The notes: generated by a model from the letters alone, not told the origin. 56,027 nucleotides of DNA from Collinsella aerofaciens (GCA_905213325.1 CAJMHW010000009.1:1-56027); one strand, 5' to 3'. Positions 16,985 through 26,126 are shown, numbered from the stretch's first letter. Numbers and translations: made by a program.

Positions 16985-18061
16985 ATGGCATTCGATCCCA
17001 TTCAAGAGGATTGCCATCGCCTCGTTCTTGAGGCCTTGCGCCGCGACAATATCCCGCTCACCGACGCTGCCGCCGTAGAGCATCTGATGGAACAATTCAC
17101 CCGCAACCCCGCACCGCTCATCGTGCACGACCGCGACCGCGCCGGGCACCTCATTGCCAAGGTGGTCGAGGCTGTCGACTACCGCATTCCCTTTATCCCT
17201 GACGATACCCAGGCAGAGCAGGAAGAGGCAGCTGCCGAGAACATGCTCCGCGAGGCAGCCGCGCTCGACCCCACCAACTGGGACGCTCAGCGCATGCTGA
17301 CCGCCCTCGCCGCCGAATCCAACGAGGAATACGTGCAGTATCTGGTGTCCAAGTGCGACGAGGTGGAGCACGATCTGGCGCTTAAGATCGCCTCGGCGCA
17401 GGACCCCTACGAGCGCGAGGCCGCTGGCGACCTTATGCGCCGCCCCTACCTGCGCTGGCTTGCCGCCTTGGCATCGCGCGCGCTCATTAGCGGCCGCTAT
17501 CGCATGTCGCTCGAAGCCGCAAACCGCAGCCTCGACTTTGCCCCCAACGATCCTGCCGGCGTCCGCCACACCGCGATGCTCGCCATGGCAAAGCTCGAAT
17601 ACCCCGCCGAGGAGCTCAAGCGCTTTCGCTCTGCCCACTCCGTCCCCTATCTCGCCAACACGCCGCTGCGCCGTCGTCCCAAGGATGCGGAGCGCGACTT
17701 GGACCCGTGGACGCTCATCGCGCTGATGAGCGCTGCCTGGCGCGAGCTGGACTACGAGGGTGCCGAGCACTACTTGCGCATCCTTGCACGCTCGTGCCCG
17801 CACGCAGCCGAGGCACTCTACTTCCAAACCGAGTTTCCCGATGGCGTCTATGCCCGCGTCAACGTAGGCGTAGGCTCCACCGACGAGCTTGTCCTCGCGC
17901 TGTCCGAGGCGACGCCGGTGCTGCAGGAGGGCCTGGGCGCCCCCGACAACGCCAGCTTTGCCGCCTGGGTCGCCACCAACGATATCGTGCGTTCCCAAAT
18001 CGATGAGCGCATCCTGCAGGCGGCCGAGCAGGGTTTGCCGTTTAAGGGAGGAGACCTCTAA
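16985..18061 (+). CDS. helical-repeat (TPR-like) protein of unknown function, first of a pair
   Basis: 358 residues, soluble, acidic and almost entirely helical. Repeated helix pairs such as WDAQRMLTALAAESNEEYVQYL, ASRALISGRYRMSLEAANRSLDFAPNDPAG and LDYEGAEHYLRILARSCPHAAEALY look like TPR units (small residues at the helix crossings, A-x-x-x-P-x-D ends). No enzymatic motif, signal or membrane segment. AAGGAGG precedes the ATG by 4-5 nt. The stop TAA overlaps the next ATG by one base, so the two products are made together and probably interact. Not recognised as a named family. Confidence 0.8.
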   Translation: MAFDPIQEDCHRLVLEALRRDNIPLTDAAAVEHLMEQFTRNPAPLIVHDRDRAGHLIAKVVEAVDYRIPFIPDDTQAEQEEAAAENMLREAAALDPTNWDAQRMLTALAAESNEEYVQYLVSKCDEVEHDLALKIASAQDPYEREAAGDLMRRPYLRWLAALASRALISGRYRMSLEAANRSLDFAPNDPAGVRHTAMLAMAKLEYPAEELKRFRSAHSVPYLANTPLRRRPKDAERDLDPWTLIALMSAAWRELDYEGAEHYLRILARSCPHAAEALYFQTEFPDGVYARVNVGVGSTDELVLALSEATPVLQEGLGAPDNASFAAWVATNDIVRSQIDERILQAAEQGLPFKGGDL

Positions 18062-19104
18062 TGGATCCGAGCGTCTACATCCCCGCCTACCTGGAGCGCA
18101 CCTATCTGGCGTCGCACCCCGAGCTCACCGATGCAGCACGCGAGCTTGTCCATAACGACATTAGCGCGAATCCCCAAAAGTATGCGCAGTCCGAGCATGC
18201 CCAGGCGCTGCTGTCCTACGCCGGTGTTCATCGCCACCTGCTCGACGAGCTCCATCGCATCGAGGACATGGGCAGTGACGAGGAGTTCGAACAGACGCGT
18301 AATCGCCTGTTCGACGACATGCGCGATGAGCTGCTCAAAATTGTCCGCGTCGATGCACATGTCCTCGATGCCCAGCTGCTCGCCATCATTTTGGCGGACA
18401 CGCCCGTTGACGCCTGCCTGGGCGACCTGATGAAGCTCGAGGCGACCACGACCGATTACCTGCAGCAAAGTGTGCCCGGGTTCGATATGGAGGCCCCACA
18501 CTACTGGGCCAACAAAGTTTTGACGGACGGCGTGACGGCGGCAGATCTCACTGTGAACGAGCCGGCACTTATCGGGTGGCTCCACACGCTTGAGGCCATC
18601 TCGCAGCTGTGCATGGCGAGCGCTCGCTACCGTGCTGCCGCCAACTACGCCCGCCGTGTTCTTAAGGCAGAAGGCTATCCCACCCGAGCTGCGGGCACCG
18701 TGCTACTCGCCCTCGCTCGCTTGGAAGACGAGGACGGCTTTTTTGCCCTGGCCCACCAGCTCGAGGAAGAGATCGGGGCTGACGCGCTCGAGAACTCTCC
18801 TTGGTATCTGCTCGCCCGCACGATTCTGCTGTTCAAAACAAACAAGATGCGCCCGGCGACACGCGCGCTGCGTGAGTTTGCCAACCGTTGCGAGGGCGGC
18901 GCGTTCTTCTTGCTGAACCCCATGTACCAGACGCCGTACCTTCCCTGCCGGCCCGAGCCGCGCGATCCCTGGGATCTTTCGCACCAGGCCGTTTGGGAAG
19001 CGGACGGTATTATCTCGGACACTCCCGACTTTGCCCCCTGGGCCAATGCCTGTGAAGACGTGTCACAGCTTGCCCAGGAATTTGCGCGCCGCTACGGTTT
19101 TTAG
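18061..19104 (+). CDS. helical-repeat (TPR-like) protein of unknown function, second of a pair
   Basis: 347 residues, soluble and helical, with the same architecture as the preceding protein: an N-terminal variable region, then LEAISQLCMASARYRAAANYARRVLKAEGYPTRAAG and WYLLARTILLFKTNKMRPATRALREFANRCEG as TPR-like pairs. NPMYQTPYLPCRPEPRDPWDLSHQAVWEAD parallels the VPYLANTPLRRRPKDAERDLDPWTLIAL segment of its neighbour, so the two are probably ancient paralogues. Starts within the TAATG overlap. The MurT-GatD gene follows 45 bp later, but a functional link is only positional. Confidence 0.8.
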   Translation: MDPSVYIPAYLERTYLASHPELTDAARELVHNDISANPQKYAQSEHAQALLSYAGVHRHLLDELHRIEDMGSDEEFEQTRNRLFDDMRDELLKIVRVDAHVLDAQLLAIILADTPVDACLGDLMKLEATTTDYLQQSVPGFDMEAPHYWANKVLTDGVTAADLTVNEPALIGWLHTLEAISQLCMASARYRAAANYARRVLKAEGYPTRAAGTVLLALARLEDEDGFFALAHQLEEEIGADALENSPWYLLARTILLFKTNKMRPATRALREFANRCEGGAFFLLNPMYQTPYLPCRPEPRDPWDLSHQAVWEADGIISDTPDFAPWANACEDVSQLAQEFARRYGF

Positions 19105-19149
19105 TGACGCACTCGACCCGACCATGTCGTTTACGTTAGGAACGGTTTC

Positions 19150-21327
19150 ATGAACCTCCGCTCATCTCTCGCCTGCACCTCGAGCGATATCGCCCGCTGG
19201 GGACTGCGCTCCGTCCTTAAGCGCCAGGGCGGCGTACTCCCCGGCCGCATCGCCATGAAGATCGATCCCGAGTTGCTGAGCGACCTCGCTGGCCTTGTCG
19301 ACCGCAGCGTGGTGATTACGGGCACTAATGGCAAGACCACCACCTCCAACCTCATCGCCGACGCCGTTGCCGCCAGCGGCGCCACCGTGGTATGCAACCG
19401 CGCCGGCAACAACATGGAGCCGGGCGTGGTGGGCGCACTGCTCGAAGCGCGCAGCGGCCTCAAGCGAGCCGGTGGCGGCAAGCGCGTGGGCGTTTTTGAG
19501 TGCGATGAGCTTTACACCGTACGCGTCCTGCCCAAGCTCAAGCCGACCTACTTTGTGCTGCTCAACCTGTTCCGCGACCAGCTGGACCGCTACGGCGAGA
19601 TCGACCACACCCAGGACGTCATCGCCCACGCGCTGGAGCTTTCGCCGGCAACGACACTCATCTATAACGCCGACGACCCGCTGTGCGCCTCGATTGCCGC
19701 GCGCGTTCCCAACGCGAGTATTGCCTTTGGCATCGACGGCGCCACCAACACCGAGTCCGACCGTATTAGCGACTCACGTTTTTGCTCACAGTGCAACGCG
19801 CCGCTGGAGTATGACTACGTGCAATACGGCCAGCTCGGCGCCTACCATTGCCCCTCGTGCGGCTGGGCCCGCCCTGCGCTTGTCCGTCGCGTGACGGGCG
19901 TGGAGCTCGGCTGCGACGGCTACGGCTTTGACCTGGTCTTTGGATCTGCGTCCGACGCAGCTGCCGTACACATCGCCACGCGCTACAACGGCCTGTACAT
20001 GGTCTACAACGTTGCCGCTGCATTCTTTGCCGCACATGAGTTAGGCGTGGATACGGCGCACCTGCAGCCCACGCTCGATGCCTACGTCCCCGCCGGCGGA
20101 CGCATGGGCCGCTGGGATATCGCCGGCCGCACCGTCGAGGCCAACCTGGCTAAGAATCCCGTAGGCTTCGATCGACAAATCCAGTCCATCAAGACGGCAG
20201 GCGGCAGACTCTGCGCTTTCTTCCTCAACGATAACGATGCCGACGGCCACGATGTATCGTGGATCTACGACGTCGACTTTGAGCGCATCGCCGACACGCC
20301 GGGTCTTGTCGCCTTTGCCGGAGGCACGCGCGCGCACGACATGCAGGTGCGCCTCAAGTACGCCGGCATCGATGCCGCGATTATCTCGGACGTCGCGCAG
20401 GCAATTGGCGCCGTGGCAGACGAGGCCGCCGATGACACCTTCTACGCCGTCGCCAACTACACGGCCTTCCCGCCGCTGGTCAAGGAGCTCGACGGGCTGA
20501 AAGGCGCCACCGCCGACGCTGTTGCTGGGCGCGCCGTAGCCCGTGCCGACGGCAGCGCTCTTCCTGTCGGTATCGCGCCAGTCGAGCTTTCGCGCCCGCT
20601 GCGCATCGTCTACCTGTATCCCGATGCCCTTAACCTCTACGGCGACGGCGGCAATGTTATCGCCCTCGAGCGCCGCTGCGCCTGGCGTGGCATTCCCGTG
20701 CGCGTGGACGAGGTCCGTATGGGCGAATCACTCGATCTCACCGATGCCGATATCGTCATGATGGGTGGCGGCTCCGACCGCGACCAGCTAGCCGTGGCAC
20801 ACGAGCTGCTCGCCCAAAAAGACAAGGTCGCGGCCTATGTTGAGGACGGCGGCACACTGCTTGCCATCTGTGGCAGCTATCAGCTGCTCGGCCGTTCGTA
20901 CTACATGGGCGACGATCGCATTGAGGGCCTGGGCGTCATTGCCGCCGAAACCGTACGTGGCTCCGATCGCCTGATCGGCAACGTAGCCGTCAAAACCGAT
21001 CTGGCACCTGAGCCCTTTGTGGGATTCGAGAACCATGGCGGCCGCACGCTTTTGGACGCCGATGCCACGCCGCTCGGAACGTCCGTCGTCGCGGGCACCG
21101 GCAACAACGGCGACGATGGCTTTGAGGGCCTGATCTACAAGGGCGTCATCGGCACGTACCTGCACGGACCGGCACTGCCCAAGAACCCCGAGCTCGCCGA
21201 CTGGCTGATCGCCCATGCCCTCGAGCGCCGTGGCGATGCACAGGCCGCCGCCCTGCTGCCGCTCAAGCCCCTCGACGGCACCTACGAGCACGCCGCCCAC
21301 GACGCCGCCATGAAGCTCCTCCCCTAG
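19150..21327 (+). CDS. fused lipid II isoglutaminyl synthase, MurT-GatD
   Basis: Amidates the alpha-carboxyl of D-Glu in the peptidoglycan stem peptide, giving D-isoglutamine. Normally two proteins, MurT and GatD; here one 725-residue chain. Residues 1-460 are MurT-like: ITGTNGKTTTSNLIADA (P-loop), a central Mur ligase fold, a four-Cys zinc ribbon (CSQC and CPSC, residues 213-240) and DUF1727-like LAKNPVGFDRQIQSI. From about residue 480 it is GatD-like: RIVYLYPDALNLYGDGGN, nucleophile Cys in LLAICGSYQLLG (about 573) and His in GTYLHGPALPKNPELAD. Both active sites look intact. A TTAGGA site precedes the ATG. Confidence 0.92.
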   Translation: MNLRSSLACTSSDIARWGLRSVLKRQGGVLPGRIAMKIDPELLSDLAGLVDRSVVITGTNGKTTTSNLIADAVAASGATVVCNRAGNNMEPGVVGALLEARSGLKRAGGGKRVGVFECDELYTVRVLPKLKPTYFVLLNLFRDQLDRYGEIDHTQDVIAHALELSPATTLIYNADDPLCASIAARVPNASIAFGIDGATNTESDRISDSRFCSQCNAPLEYDYVQYGQLGAYHCPSCGWARPALVRRVTGVELGCDGYGFDLVFGSASDAAAVHIATRYNGLYMVYNVAAAFFAAHELGVDTAHLQPTLDAYVPAGGRMGRWDIAGRTVEANLAKNPVGFDRQIQSIKTAGGRLCAFFLNDNDADGHDVSWIYDVDFERIADTPGLVAFAGGTRAHDMQVRLKYAGIDAAIISDVAQAIGAVADEAADDTFYAVANYTAFPPLVKELDGLKGATADAVAGRAVARADGSALPVGIAPVELSRPLRIVYLYPDALNLYGDGGNVIALERRCAWRGIPVRVDEVRMGESLDLTDADIVMMGGGSDRDQLAVAHELLAQKDKVAAYVEDGGTLLAICGSYQLLGRSYYMGDDRIEGLGVIAAETVRGSDRLIGNVAVKTDLAPEPFVGFENHGGRTLLDADATPLGTSVVAGTGNNGDDGFEGLIYKGVIGTYLHGPALPKNPELADWLIAHALERRGDAQAAALLPLKPLDGTYEHAAHDAAMKLLP

Positions 21328-21333
21328 CGCCCC

Positions 21334-21372
21334 ACCACCACAAAGGGGACAGGCACCTTTGTGGTGGTTTTT
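21334..21372 (+). terminator. terminator of murT-gatD; GGG(A/T)CAG-loop hairpin, copy B
   Basis: ACCACCACAAAGG (21334-21346) pairs with CCTTTGTGGTGGT (21356-21368), loop GGACAGGCA, followed by TTTT. It lies 7 bp past the stop. The loop core GGGGACAGGCA recurs in the hairpin at 49.95 kb. Confidence 0.88.
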
Positions 21373-21427
21373 CAGTTTGCCAACGATATGTGAACGACTA
21401 AAAAAGTCTGCTATACTCTTTCCCGCT

Positions 21428-21504
21428 GTCCCCATCGTCTAGCGGCCAAGGACGCCACCCTTTCAAGGTGGATATCGCGGGTTCGAATCCCGCTGGGGGC
21501 ACCA
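21428..21504 (+). tRNA. tRNA-Glu (TTC anticodon), CCA encoded
   Basis: Full cloverleaf: acceptor GTCCCCA pairs with TGGGGGC, D-arm in TCGTCTAGCGGCCAAGGACG, anticodon stem CCACC/GGTGG around CTTTCAA (anticodon TTC), and T-arm CGCGGGTTCGAATCCCGC. The CCA is encoded at 21502-21504. The D-loop and anticodon identify it as glutamate. Confidence 0.96.
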
Positions 21505-21515
21505 TTTGAAATGTG

Positions 21516-21547
21516 AAGCCCGTTACCAATTCGGTAGCGGGCTTTTT
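21516..21547 (+). terminator. tRNA-Glu terminator
   Basis: AAGCCCGTTACC (21516-21527) pairs with GGTAGCGGGCTT (21533-21544, one G-U pair) and runs into TTTTT. It begins 12 nt after the tRNA. Confidence 0.92.
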
Positions 21548-21611
21548 GCTACCGATATGCCGGGATTCGGACCCGGCAGGGTGCGGATCCCGGCATCTTC
21601 CGATGGACCAT

Positions 21612-21826
21612 GGGCAAAAAATGGCAAATATGAGTACTGTTACCGATTTAGTAACAGCGATTTCATGCCTTCAGAAATCGATTTAGACGTCAGGTGTCCT
21701 ACGGCGAAAGAATTGCAGGCGTTTATCAGCTAAGTACTTGGACATATGTTGCGTAATACTGCATATTTTGCAAAAAGATAATGCTACAGGACTTGTGACA
21801 GTACTCATATTTGACGTTTTTTGCCC
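21612..21826. repeat. 215-bp inverted-repeat element (MITE-like)
   Basis: Fills most of the gap between tRNA-Glu and glutamine synthetase. Ends GGGCAAAAAATGGCAAATAT then GAGTACTGTTAC (21612-21643) and the reverse complement GGGCAAAAAACGTCAAATAT then GAGTACTGTCAC (21795-21826) match in 28 of 32 positions. Both ends carry ATGAGTACTGT. The AT-rich interior encodes no plausible protein. It lies just past a tRNA gene, a common landing site. Confidence 0.7.
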
Positions 21827-21893
21827 TCGCCCCCTTATTACGTGGGCGAATCAGTTGCAAAACGGACTCCTAAGCGCTCTTCGCAAACAAAAA

Positions 21894-21920
21894 CCGGGGC
21901 CCGCGTAATGCGGACCCCGG
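21894..21920 (-). terminator. glutamine synthetase terminator
   Basis: On the minus strand CCGGGGTCCG pairs with CGGGCCCCGG around CATTACG, then TTTTTGTTTG. It lies 31 bp past the synthetase stop. Confidence 0.88.
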
Positions 21921-21951
21921 CTCAATACCGTGACGATATGTCAGTTACGCT

Positions 21952-24039
21952 CTACACGTAGAACAGGATGTCGTCGTAGGTCGGGACCGGCCAGTAGTCG
22001 GCTGCCACGATCTCCTCCATGGCGTCCACGGCGGCACGCAGCGCATCCATAGCGGGAACGACCTCGTGCGCGTACACGTTGGCCTGCTCCTGGCCATCGA
22101 GGGCCTCAGCCTTCTGATGCACGGCGTCAAGCGCCTTGATGGAGTCGTTGATGGTGGTGATGCCGTTGCAGAGCTTGTTGAGCGTGTTCTGCTCGCACTG
22201 CATGGCGGCCTCAGCACCGGCAGCACGAATAGTCTCAAGGCCCTTAGCGACCTTGGTGGCATAGGCGGTAATGACCGGGCGATAGGTACGACGCGCCTCG
22301 CGAACCATCGTGGTGGCCTCGATGTTCATGAGCTTGTTGTACTTCTCGAGCTTGCAGTCGTAGCGGCACTGGGCCTCGGCCTTGGTCAGGACACCCGTCT
22401 CCTCAAAGAGCGCGATGGCCTTATCGGAAACAAAGGCGGGCAGGGCGTCGGCCGTGGTCTTGTTGTTGGCAAGGCCGCGCTTCTCGGCCTCGACGGGCCA
22501 CTCATCGGAGTAGCCGTCACCGGAGAAGAGGATGCGCTGGTGGTCGGTCAGGACCTTCTTGCAGTACTCGAGCGCAGCGTCCTGGAACTCATCCTCGGGC
22601 GTACCCTCAAGCGCGTCGGCGAAGGACTTGAGCGACTTGGCCACGGCGGCATCGAGCACCAGGTTGGAGTCGGAGACGTTCTGCTCGGAGCCGCAGGCAC
22701 GGAACTCGAACTTATTGCCGGTGAAGGCAAACGGGGAGGTGCGGTTGCGGTCGGTGTTGTCCTGCATCAGCTTGGGCAGGGTATCGGCGCCCAGGTCGAG
22801 CACGCCGCGCGTGGCATGGACGGAAGCCTTGCCATCGATGATCTTCTCGACGACCTCGGTAAGCTGGTCGCCCAGGAAGATGGACATAATCGCCGGAGGA
22901 GCCTCGTTGGCGCCCAGACGATGGTCGTTGCCGGCCGAGGCAACGGAGGCACGCAGGAGCTCCTGATAGTTATCGACGGCCTCGATCACCGCGGTGAGGA
23001 AGACGATGAACTGCAGGTTGTCGAGCGGGGTGTCGCCCGGATCGAGCAGGTTCTCGGACTCGGTGCCAAGCGACCAGTTGTTGTGCTTGCCCGAACCGTT
23101 GATGCCCTCGAAGGGCTTCTCATGCAGCAGGCAGACCAAGTCGTGGCGGGAGGCGATGAGCTTCATCTTCTCCATCATGACCAGATTCTGGTCGATGGCC
23201 TCGTTGACCTCGCCATAGACCGGTGCGAGCTCATGCTGGCAGGGAGCAACCTCGTTGTGCTTAGTCTTGGCGGGAATGCCGAGCGCCCACAGCTCATCGT
23301 CCAGGTCCTTCATGTAGGCCGAGACGGTGGGGCGAATAGCGCCAAAGTAGTGCTCCTCGAGCTCCTGGCCCTTGCAGGGAGCGGCGCCAAAGAGGGTGCG
23401 GCCGGTGATGACCAGGTCCTTGCGCTTGCGGTAAGCGTCCTTCTTGATCAGGAAGTACTCCTGCTCGTCACCCACGGAAGGAACGACCTTCTTGGGGGTC
23501 TTACCGAACAGCGCCAAAACACGCTTGGACTCACGCGAGAGCGCGGTCATGGAGCGCAGCAGCGGGGTCTTCTTGTCCAGGGCCTCGCCCGTGTAGGAGC
23601 AGAAAGCTGTGGGGATGCACAGGACATCGTCCTTGATAAAGGCGGGGCTGGTGGGATCCCAAGCGGTGTAGCCACGGGCCTCGAAGGTAGCGCGCAGGCC
23701 GCCGTTGGGGAAGCTGGAGGCGTCCGGCTCGCCCTGGATGAGGTTCTTGCCCGTAAACTTGGTAATGGCGGTGCCGTCGTGGTTGGGCTCCAAGAAGCTG
23801 TCGTGCTTCTCGGAAGTAATACCCGAAAGCGGCTGGAACCAGTGCGCGTAGTGCGTCGCGCCCTTGGAGATGGCCCAGACCTTCATGGCATGGGCAACGG
23901 CGTTGGCCACATCCAGGTCGAGCGGCTCACCGCCCTCGAGGGTTGCAGCAAGGCGCTTCCAAATGTCCTTGGGGAGGTAGTCCTTCATGACTTCCTCAGA
24001 GAACACCATGGTCCCGAAGCGGTCAGTAAGATCGGCCAT
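21952..24039 (-). CDS. glnN: glutamine synthetase type III
   Basis: Makes glutamine from glutamate, ammonia and ATP; type III enzymes are large dodecamers of about 700 residues found in Bacteroides, Butyrivibrio and other anaerobes. This one has 695. Seen: GATHYAHWFQPLSG and FLEPNHDGTAITKFTGKNLIQGEP near the N-terminus, the TAxEA-like FRACGSEQNVSDSN, and GINGSGKHNNWSLGTESENLLDPG, the nucleotide/glutamate-binding core with Asn-His residues. Start at 24039 follows GAAGGGAG; the upstream in-frame ATG has no ribosome site. It has its own terminator and a 400-bp upstream region, so it is monocistronic. Confidence 0.95.
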   Translation of the reverse strand: MADLTDRFGTMVFSEEVMKDYLPKDIWKRLAATLEGGEPLDLDVANAVAHAMKVWAISKGATHYAHWFQPLSGITSEKHDSFLEPNHDGTAITKFTGKNLIQGEPDASSFPNGGLRATFEARGYTAWDPTSPAFIKDDVLCIPTAFCSYTGEALDKKTPLLRSMTALSRESKRVLALFGKTPKKVVPSVGDEQEYFLIKKDAYRKRKDLVITGRTLFGAAPCKGQELEEHYFGAIRPTVSAYMKDLDDELWALGIPAKTKHNEVAPCQHELAPVYGEVNEAIDQNLVMMEKMKLIASRHDLVCLLHEKPFEGINGSGKHNNWSLGTESENLLDPGDTPLDNLQFIVFLTAVIEAVDNYQELLRASVASAGNDHRLGANEAPPAIMSIFLGDQLTEVVEKIIDGKASVHATRGVLDLGADTLPKLMQDNTDRNRTSPFAFTGNKFEFRACGSEQNVSDSNLVLDAAVAKSLKSFADALEGTPEDEFQDAALEYCKKVLTDHQRILFSGDGYSDEWPVEAEKRGLANNKTTADALPAFVSDKAIALFEETGVLTKAEAQCRYDCKLEKYNKLMNIEATTMVREARRTYRPVITAYATKVAKGLETIRAAGAEAAMQCEQNTLNKLCNGITTINDSIKALDAVHQKAEALDGQEQANVYAHEVVPAMDALRAAVDAMEEIVAADYWPVPTYDDILFYV

Positions 24040-24117
24040 ACGGAACTCCCTTCGTATCGGCACCGCGTGAGAAGCGGTGTTGATTACTAACGAACGAGTC
24101 ATAGCTTAGACTCGCCG

Positions 24118-24155
24118 TGTTTCCGCGACATTACCGTTATGTTGCTGTCGCGAAA
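24118..24155. promoter_or_regulatory. inverted repeat upstream of glutamine synthetase
   Basis: GTTTCCGCGACA and TGTCGCGAAAC form an imperfect inverted repeat about 80 bp upstream of the synthetase ATG. It could be an operator for nitrogen control or a transcript hairpin. The rest of 24156-24465 holds another hairpin, ACTGGTAT / ATACCAGT (24276-24301), and no gene. No known SAM or other methionine-related riboswitch consensus was recognised before metF. Confidence 0.4.
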
Positions 24156-24465
24156 CCAATCAATGAGGTTACCCTATCGAGGCGGCGTTGCCACCCTCAA
24201 CAGCCAATCAACTGCATAAATTGCAGACCTCTCCCCATGGTTTAAGGGTAGTCAATTTGGGATGGAGCTCTATTAACTGGTATTTTGCATCAGATACCAG
24301 TCTTTATAGTCCGTGCCTAGATTAGCCGCTCTGTTATAGAGAAAGCCGATAGCAAGGCATCTTTGATTGGTATCCCCGAATAACGAGTGAAACTCCACCG
24401 TGACACAGTGGTGCTGTAGAATCCTTACAACACATCACACTATTACGTATCTAGAGGAGCACGAT

Positions 24466-25338
24466 ATGCGCGTCGACGAGGTTTTTAAGCAGGCAGCATC
24501 CCAGGGCACCGCGCCCGTTTCGTTTGAGATGTTCCCGCCCAAGGGCGAGCTTACCCTCGACACGGCTCGCGAGGTGGCAGGCAATCTGTGCAAGCTTTCG
24601 CCGAGCTTTGTCTCGGTCACCTGCTCGGCCGGCGGCTCGGGCAACGGTGCCACCACCGCCCCCATCGCGCATATGATTACGAGCGAATTCGATACGCCCT
24701 CGGTGGCACACCTTACCTGCGTGGGCCGCTCGCACGCCGATATCGCCGCCAAGATCGACGAGTATCGCACCGCCGGCGTTGAAAACATCCTGGCCCTGCG
24801 TGGTGATCTCCCCGCTGGCGTGACCGAGGACGACAAGCCCGCCTCCGACTACGCCTACGCCCGCGACCTCATCCCCGAGCTCGTCGACGCCGGCTTTTGC
24901 GTGGGCGCCGCAGCCTACCCCGAGGGCCACATTGCCTGTGAGGATCTCAACCTCTCGGTCGAACACCTCAAGCAAAAACAGGACGCCGGAGCGAGCTTCT
25001 TTGTGACGCAGCTCTTCTTTGATAACGAGTGCTTCTACCGTTTTCGCGAGCTTGCCGACAAGGCCGGTATCACCGTGCCCATTACCGCGGGCATCATGCC
25101 GTTTATGGGCAAGTCGCAGATCAGCCGCATGGTCTTTATGTGCGGCGCATCGCTGCCCTCCCCCGTCATCAAGATCCTCGCCAAGTACGAGAACGACCCC
25201 GAGAGCCTGCAGGCAGCCGGTGTAGATTATGCTGCCCGTCAGCTTTGCGACCTTAAGGAGCACGGCGCCGCCGGTCTGCACCTGTACACTATGAATCGTC
25301 CTGCGATCGCCGCAACCATTATGGAGCGCCTGGGGTAA
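24466..25338 (+). CDS. metF: methylenetetrahydrofolate reductase
   Basis: Reduces 5,10-methylene-THF to 5-methyl-THF, the methyl donor for methionine synthase encoded just downstream. 290 residues, the bacterial MetF length. PVSFEMFPPKGELTLDTA with the catalytic Glu, FVSVTCSAGGSGNG, ILALRGDLPAG and FFVTQLFFDNECFYRF are all MetF signatures (FAD and folate sites). AGAGGAGC precedes the ATG at 24466. Its TAA overlaps the next ATG by one base, marking a translationally coupled operon. Confidence 0.97.
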   Translation: MRVDEVFKQAASQGTAPVSFEMFPPKGELTLDTAREVAGNLCKLSPSFVSVTCSAGGSGNGATTAPIAHMITSEFDTPSVAHLTCVGRSHADIAAKIDEYRTAGVENILALRGDLPAGVTEDDKPASDYAYARDLIPELVDAGFCVGAAAYPEGHIACEDLNLSVEHLKQKQDAGASFFVTQLFFDNECFYRFRELADKAGITVPITAGIMPFMGKSQISRMVFMCGASLPSPVIKILAKYENDPESLQAAGVDYAARQLCDLKEHGAAGLHLYTMNRPAIAATIMERLG

Positions 25339-26126
25339 TGGAAAAACCGCACATCGATACAGCTTTTGCCGAAGTGCCGGCCGACCTTGCGTCGCCGGCG
25401 CTTTATCGTATCGATGATGCCCACCATCCCCGCGTCGATCGTGCCGAGATGCTGCGGTACCTGGGTTACGGCGGCCAGCAGATTGAGCCCGAGCTGTCAC
25501 GACGTATTGAGCTTGTGGTCGAGCGTCTGGAACTGGACATTGAGCCTCGTGGCGTGCGCCGCGTGTTTGCCGTCGATGCCACGGGCGTGGACGAACAAAG
25601 TGAGCCTTGCATTCGCTTGGTCGGCACTAACGTTGAGCTGCGAGGTCGCGATATCTATCGACATCTCAAAGATGCCCGCTTTGCCGCGCTCATGGCATGC
25701 ACCCTCGGCATGGACGCCGAGCGTCGCCTGCGCACCACGGGAGCCCAACATCCCCTGGAGGGCGCCGTGCTCGACGCCGCGTGCTCCGCTTACGTGGAAG
25801 CCGCCGTTGAGCAAATGGACCAGCAGGTCAAGACGGACGCCGCCGCACACGGACTCGCCGGCAACTGGCGCTTTAGCCCCGGCTACGGCGACTGCCCGCT
25901 CTCGGCCCAGCGCTCGATCGTCAATGCGCTCAACGCCACGCGGCTCATCGGGCTTACCGTCACACCCACCAGCCTGCTCATGCCCACCAAAAGCGTGACC
26001 GCGGTGATCGGCCTATTCGACGGCGAAGTCCACGACGCCCAGAGCCGCCCCACCTGCAATATCTGCCGCATGCGCGAGCACTGCCGCTTCCGCGCCGCCC
26101 ACACCACCTGCTATTCCAGCCATTAG
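25338..26126 (+). CDS. stand-alone methionine synthase activation-domain protein
   Basis: Reactivates oxidised cob(II)alamin methionine synthase by reductive methylation with AdoMet. In E. coli this domain is the C-terminus of MetH; here it is a separate 262-residue protein. RFSPGYGDCPLSAQRSIVNAL matches the R-x-S-x-G-Y-x-x-C-P AdoMet-binding motif, and LMPTKSVTAVIGL follows as in MetH. The C-terminal CNICRMREHCRF adds a Cys cluster not present in E. coli MetH. It lies between metF and metH with a one-base overlap on one side and 9 bp on the other. Confidence 0.92.
   Translation: MEKPHIDTAFAEVPADLASPALYRIDDAHHPRVDRAEMLRYLGYGGQQIEPELSRRIELVVERLELDIEPRGVRRVFAVDATGVDEQSEPCIRLVGTNVELRGRDIYRHLKDARFAALMACTLGMDAERRLRTTGAQHPLEGAVLDAACSAYVEAAVEQMDQQVKTDAAAHGLAGNWRFSPGYGDCPLSAQRSIVNALNATRLIGLTVTPTSLLMPTKSVTAVIGLFDGEVHDAQSRPTCNICRMREHCRFRAAHTTCYSSH

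Noticed and set aside
21506..21733. 75-codon frame after tRNA-Glu
   Set aside because: It begins inside the tRNA terminator and runs through the inverted-repeat element; no ribosome site.
22066..24090. Long open frame (674 codons) on the plus strand opposite glutamine synthetase
   Set aside because: It mirrors the codon pattern of the real gene in GC-rich DNA, has no ribosome site and no family motifs. The same holds for frames opposite guaA, metH, gatA, gatB and ychF.
24156..24465. SAM or related riboswitch before metF
   Set aside because: One simple hairpin is seen, but none of the conserved riboswitch core motifs could be recognised.
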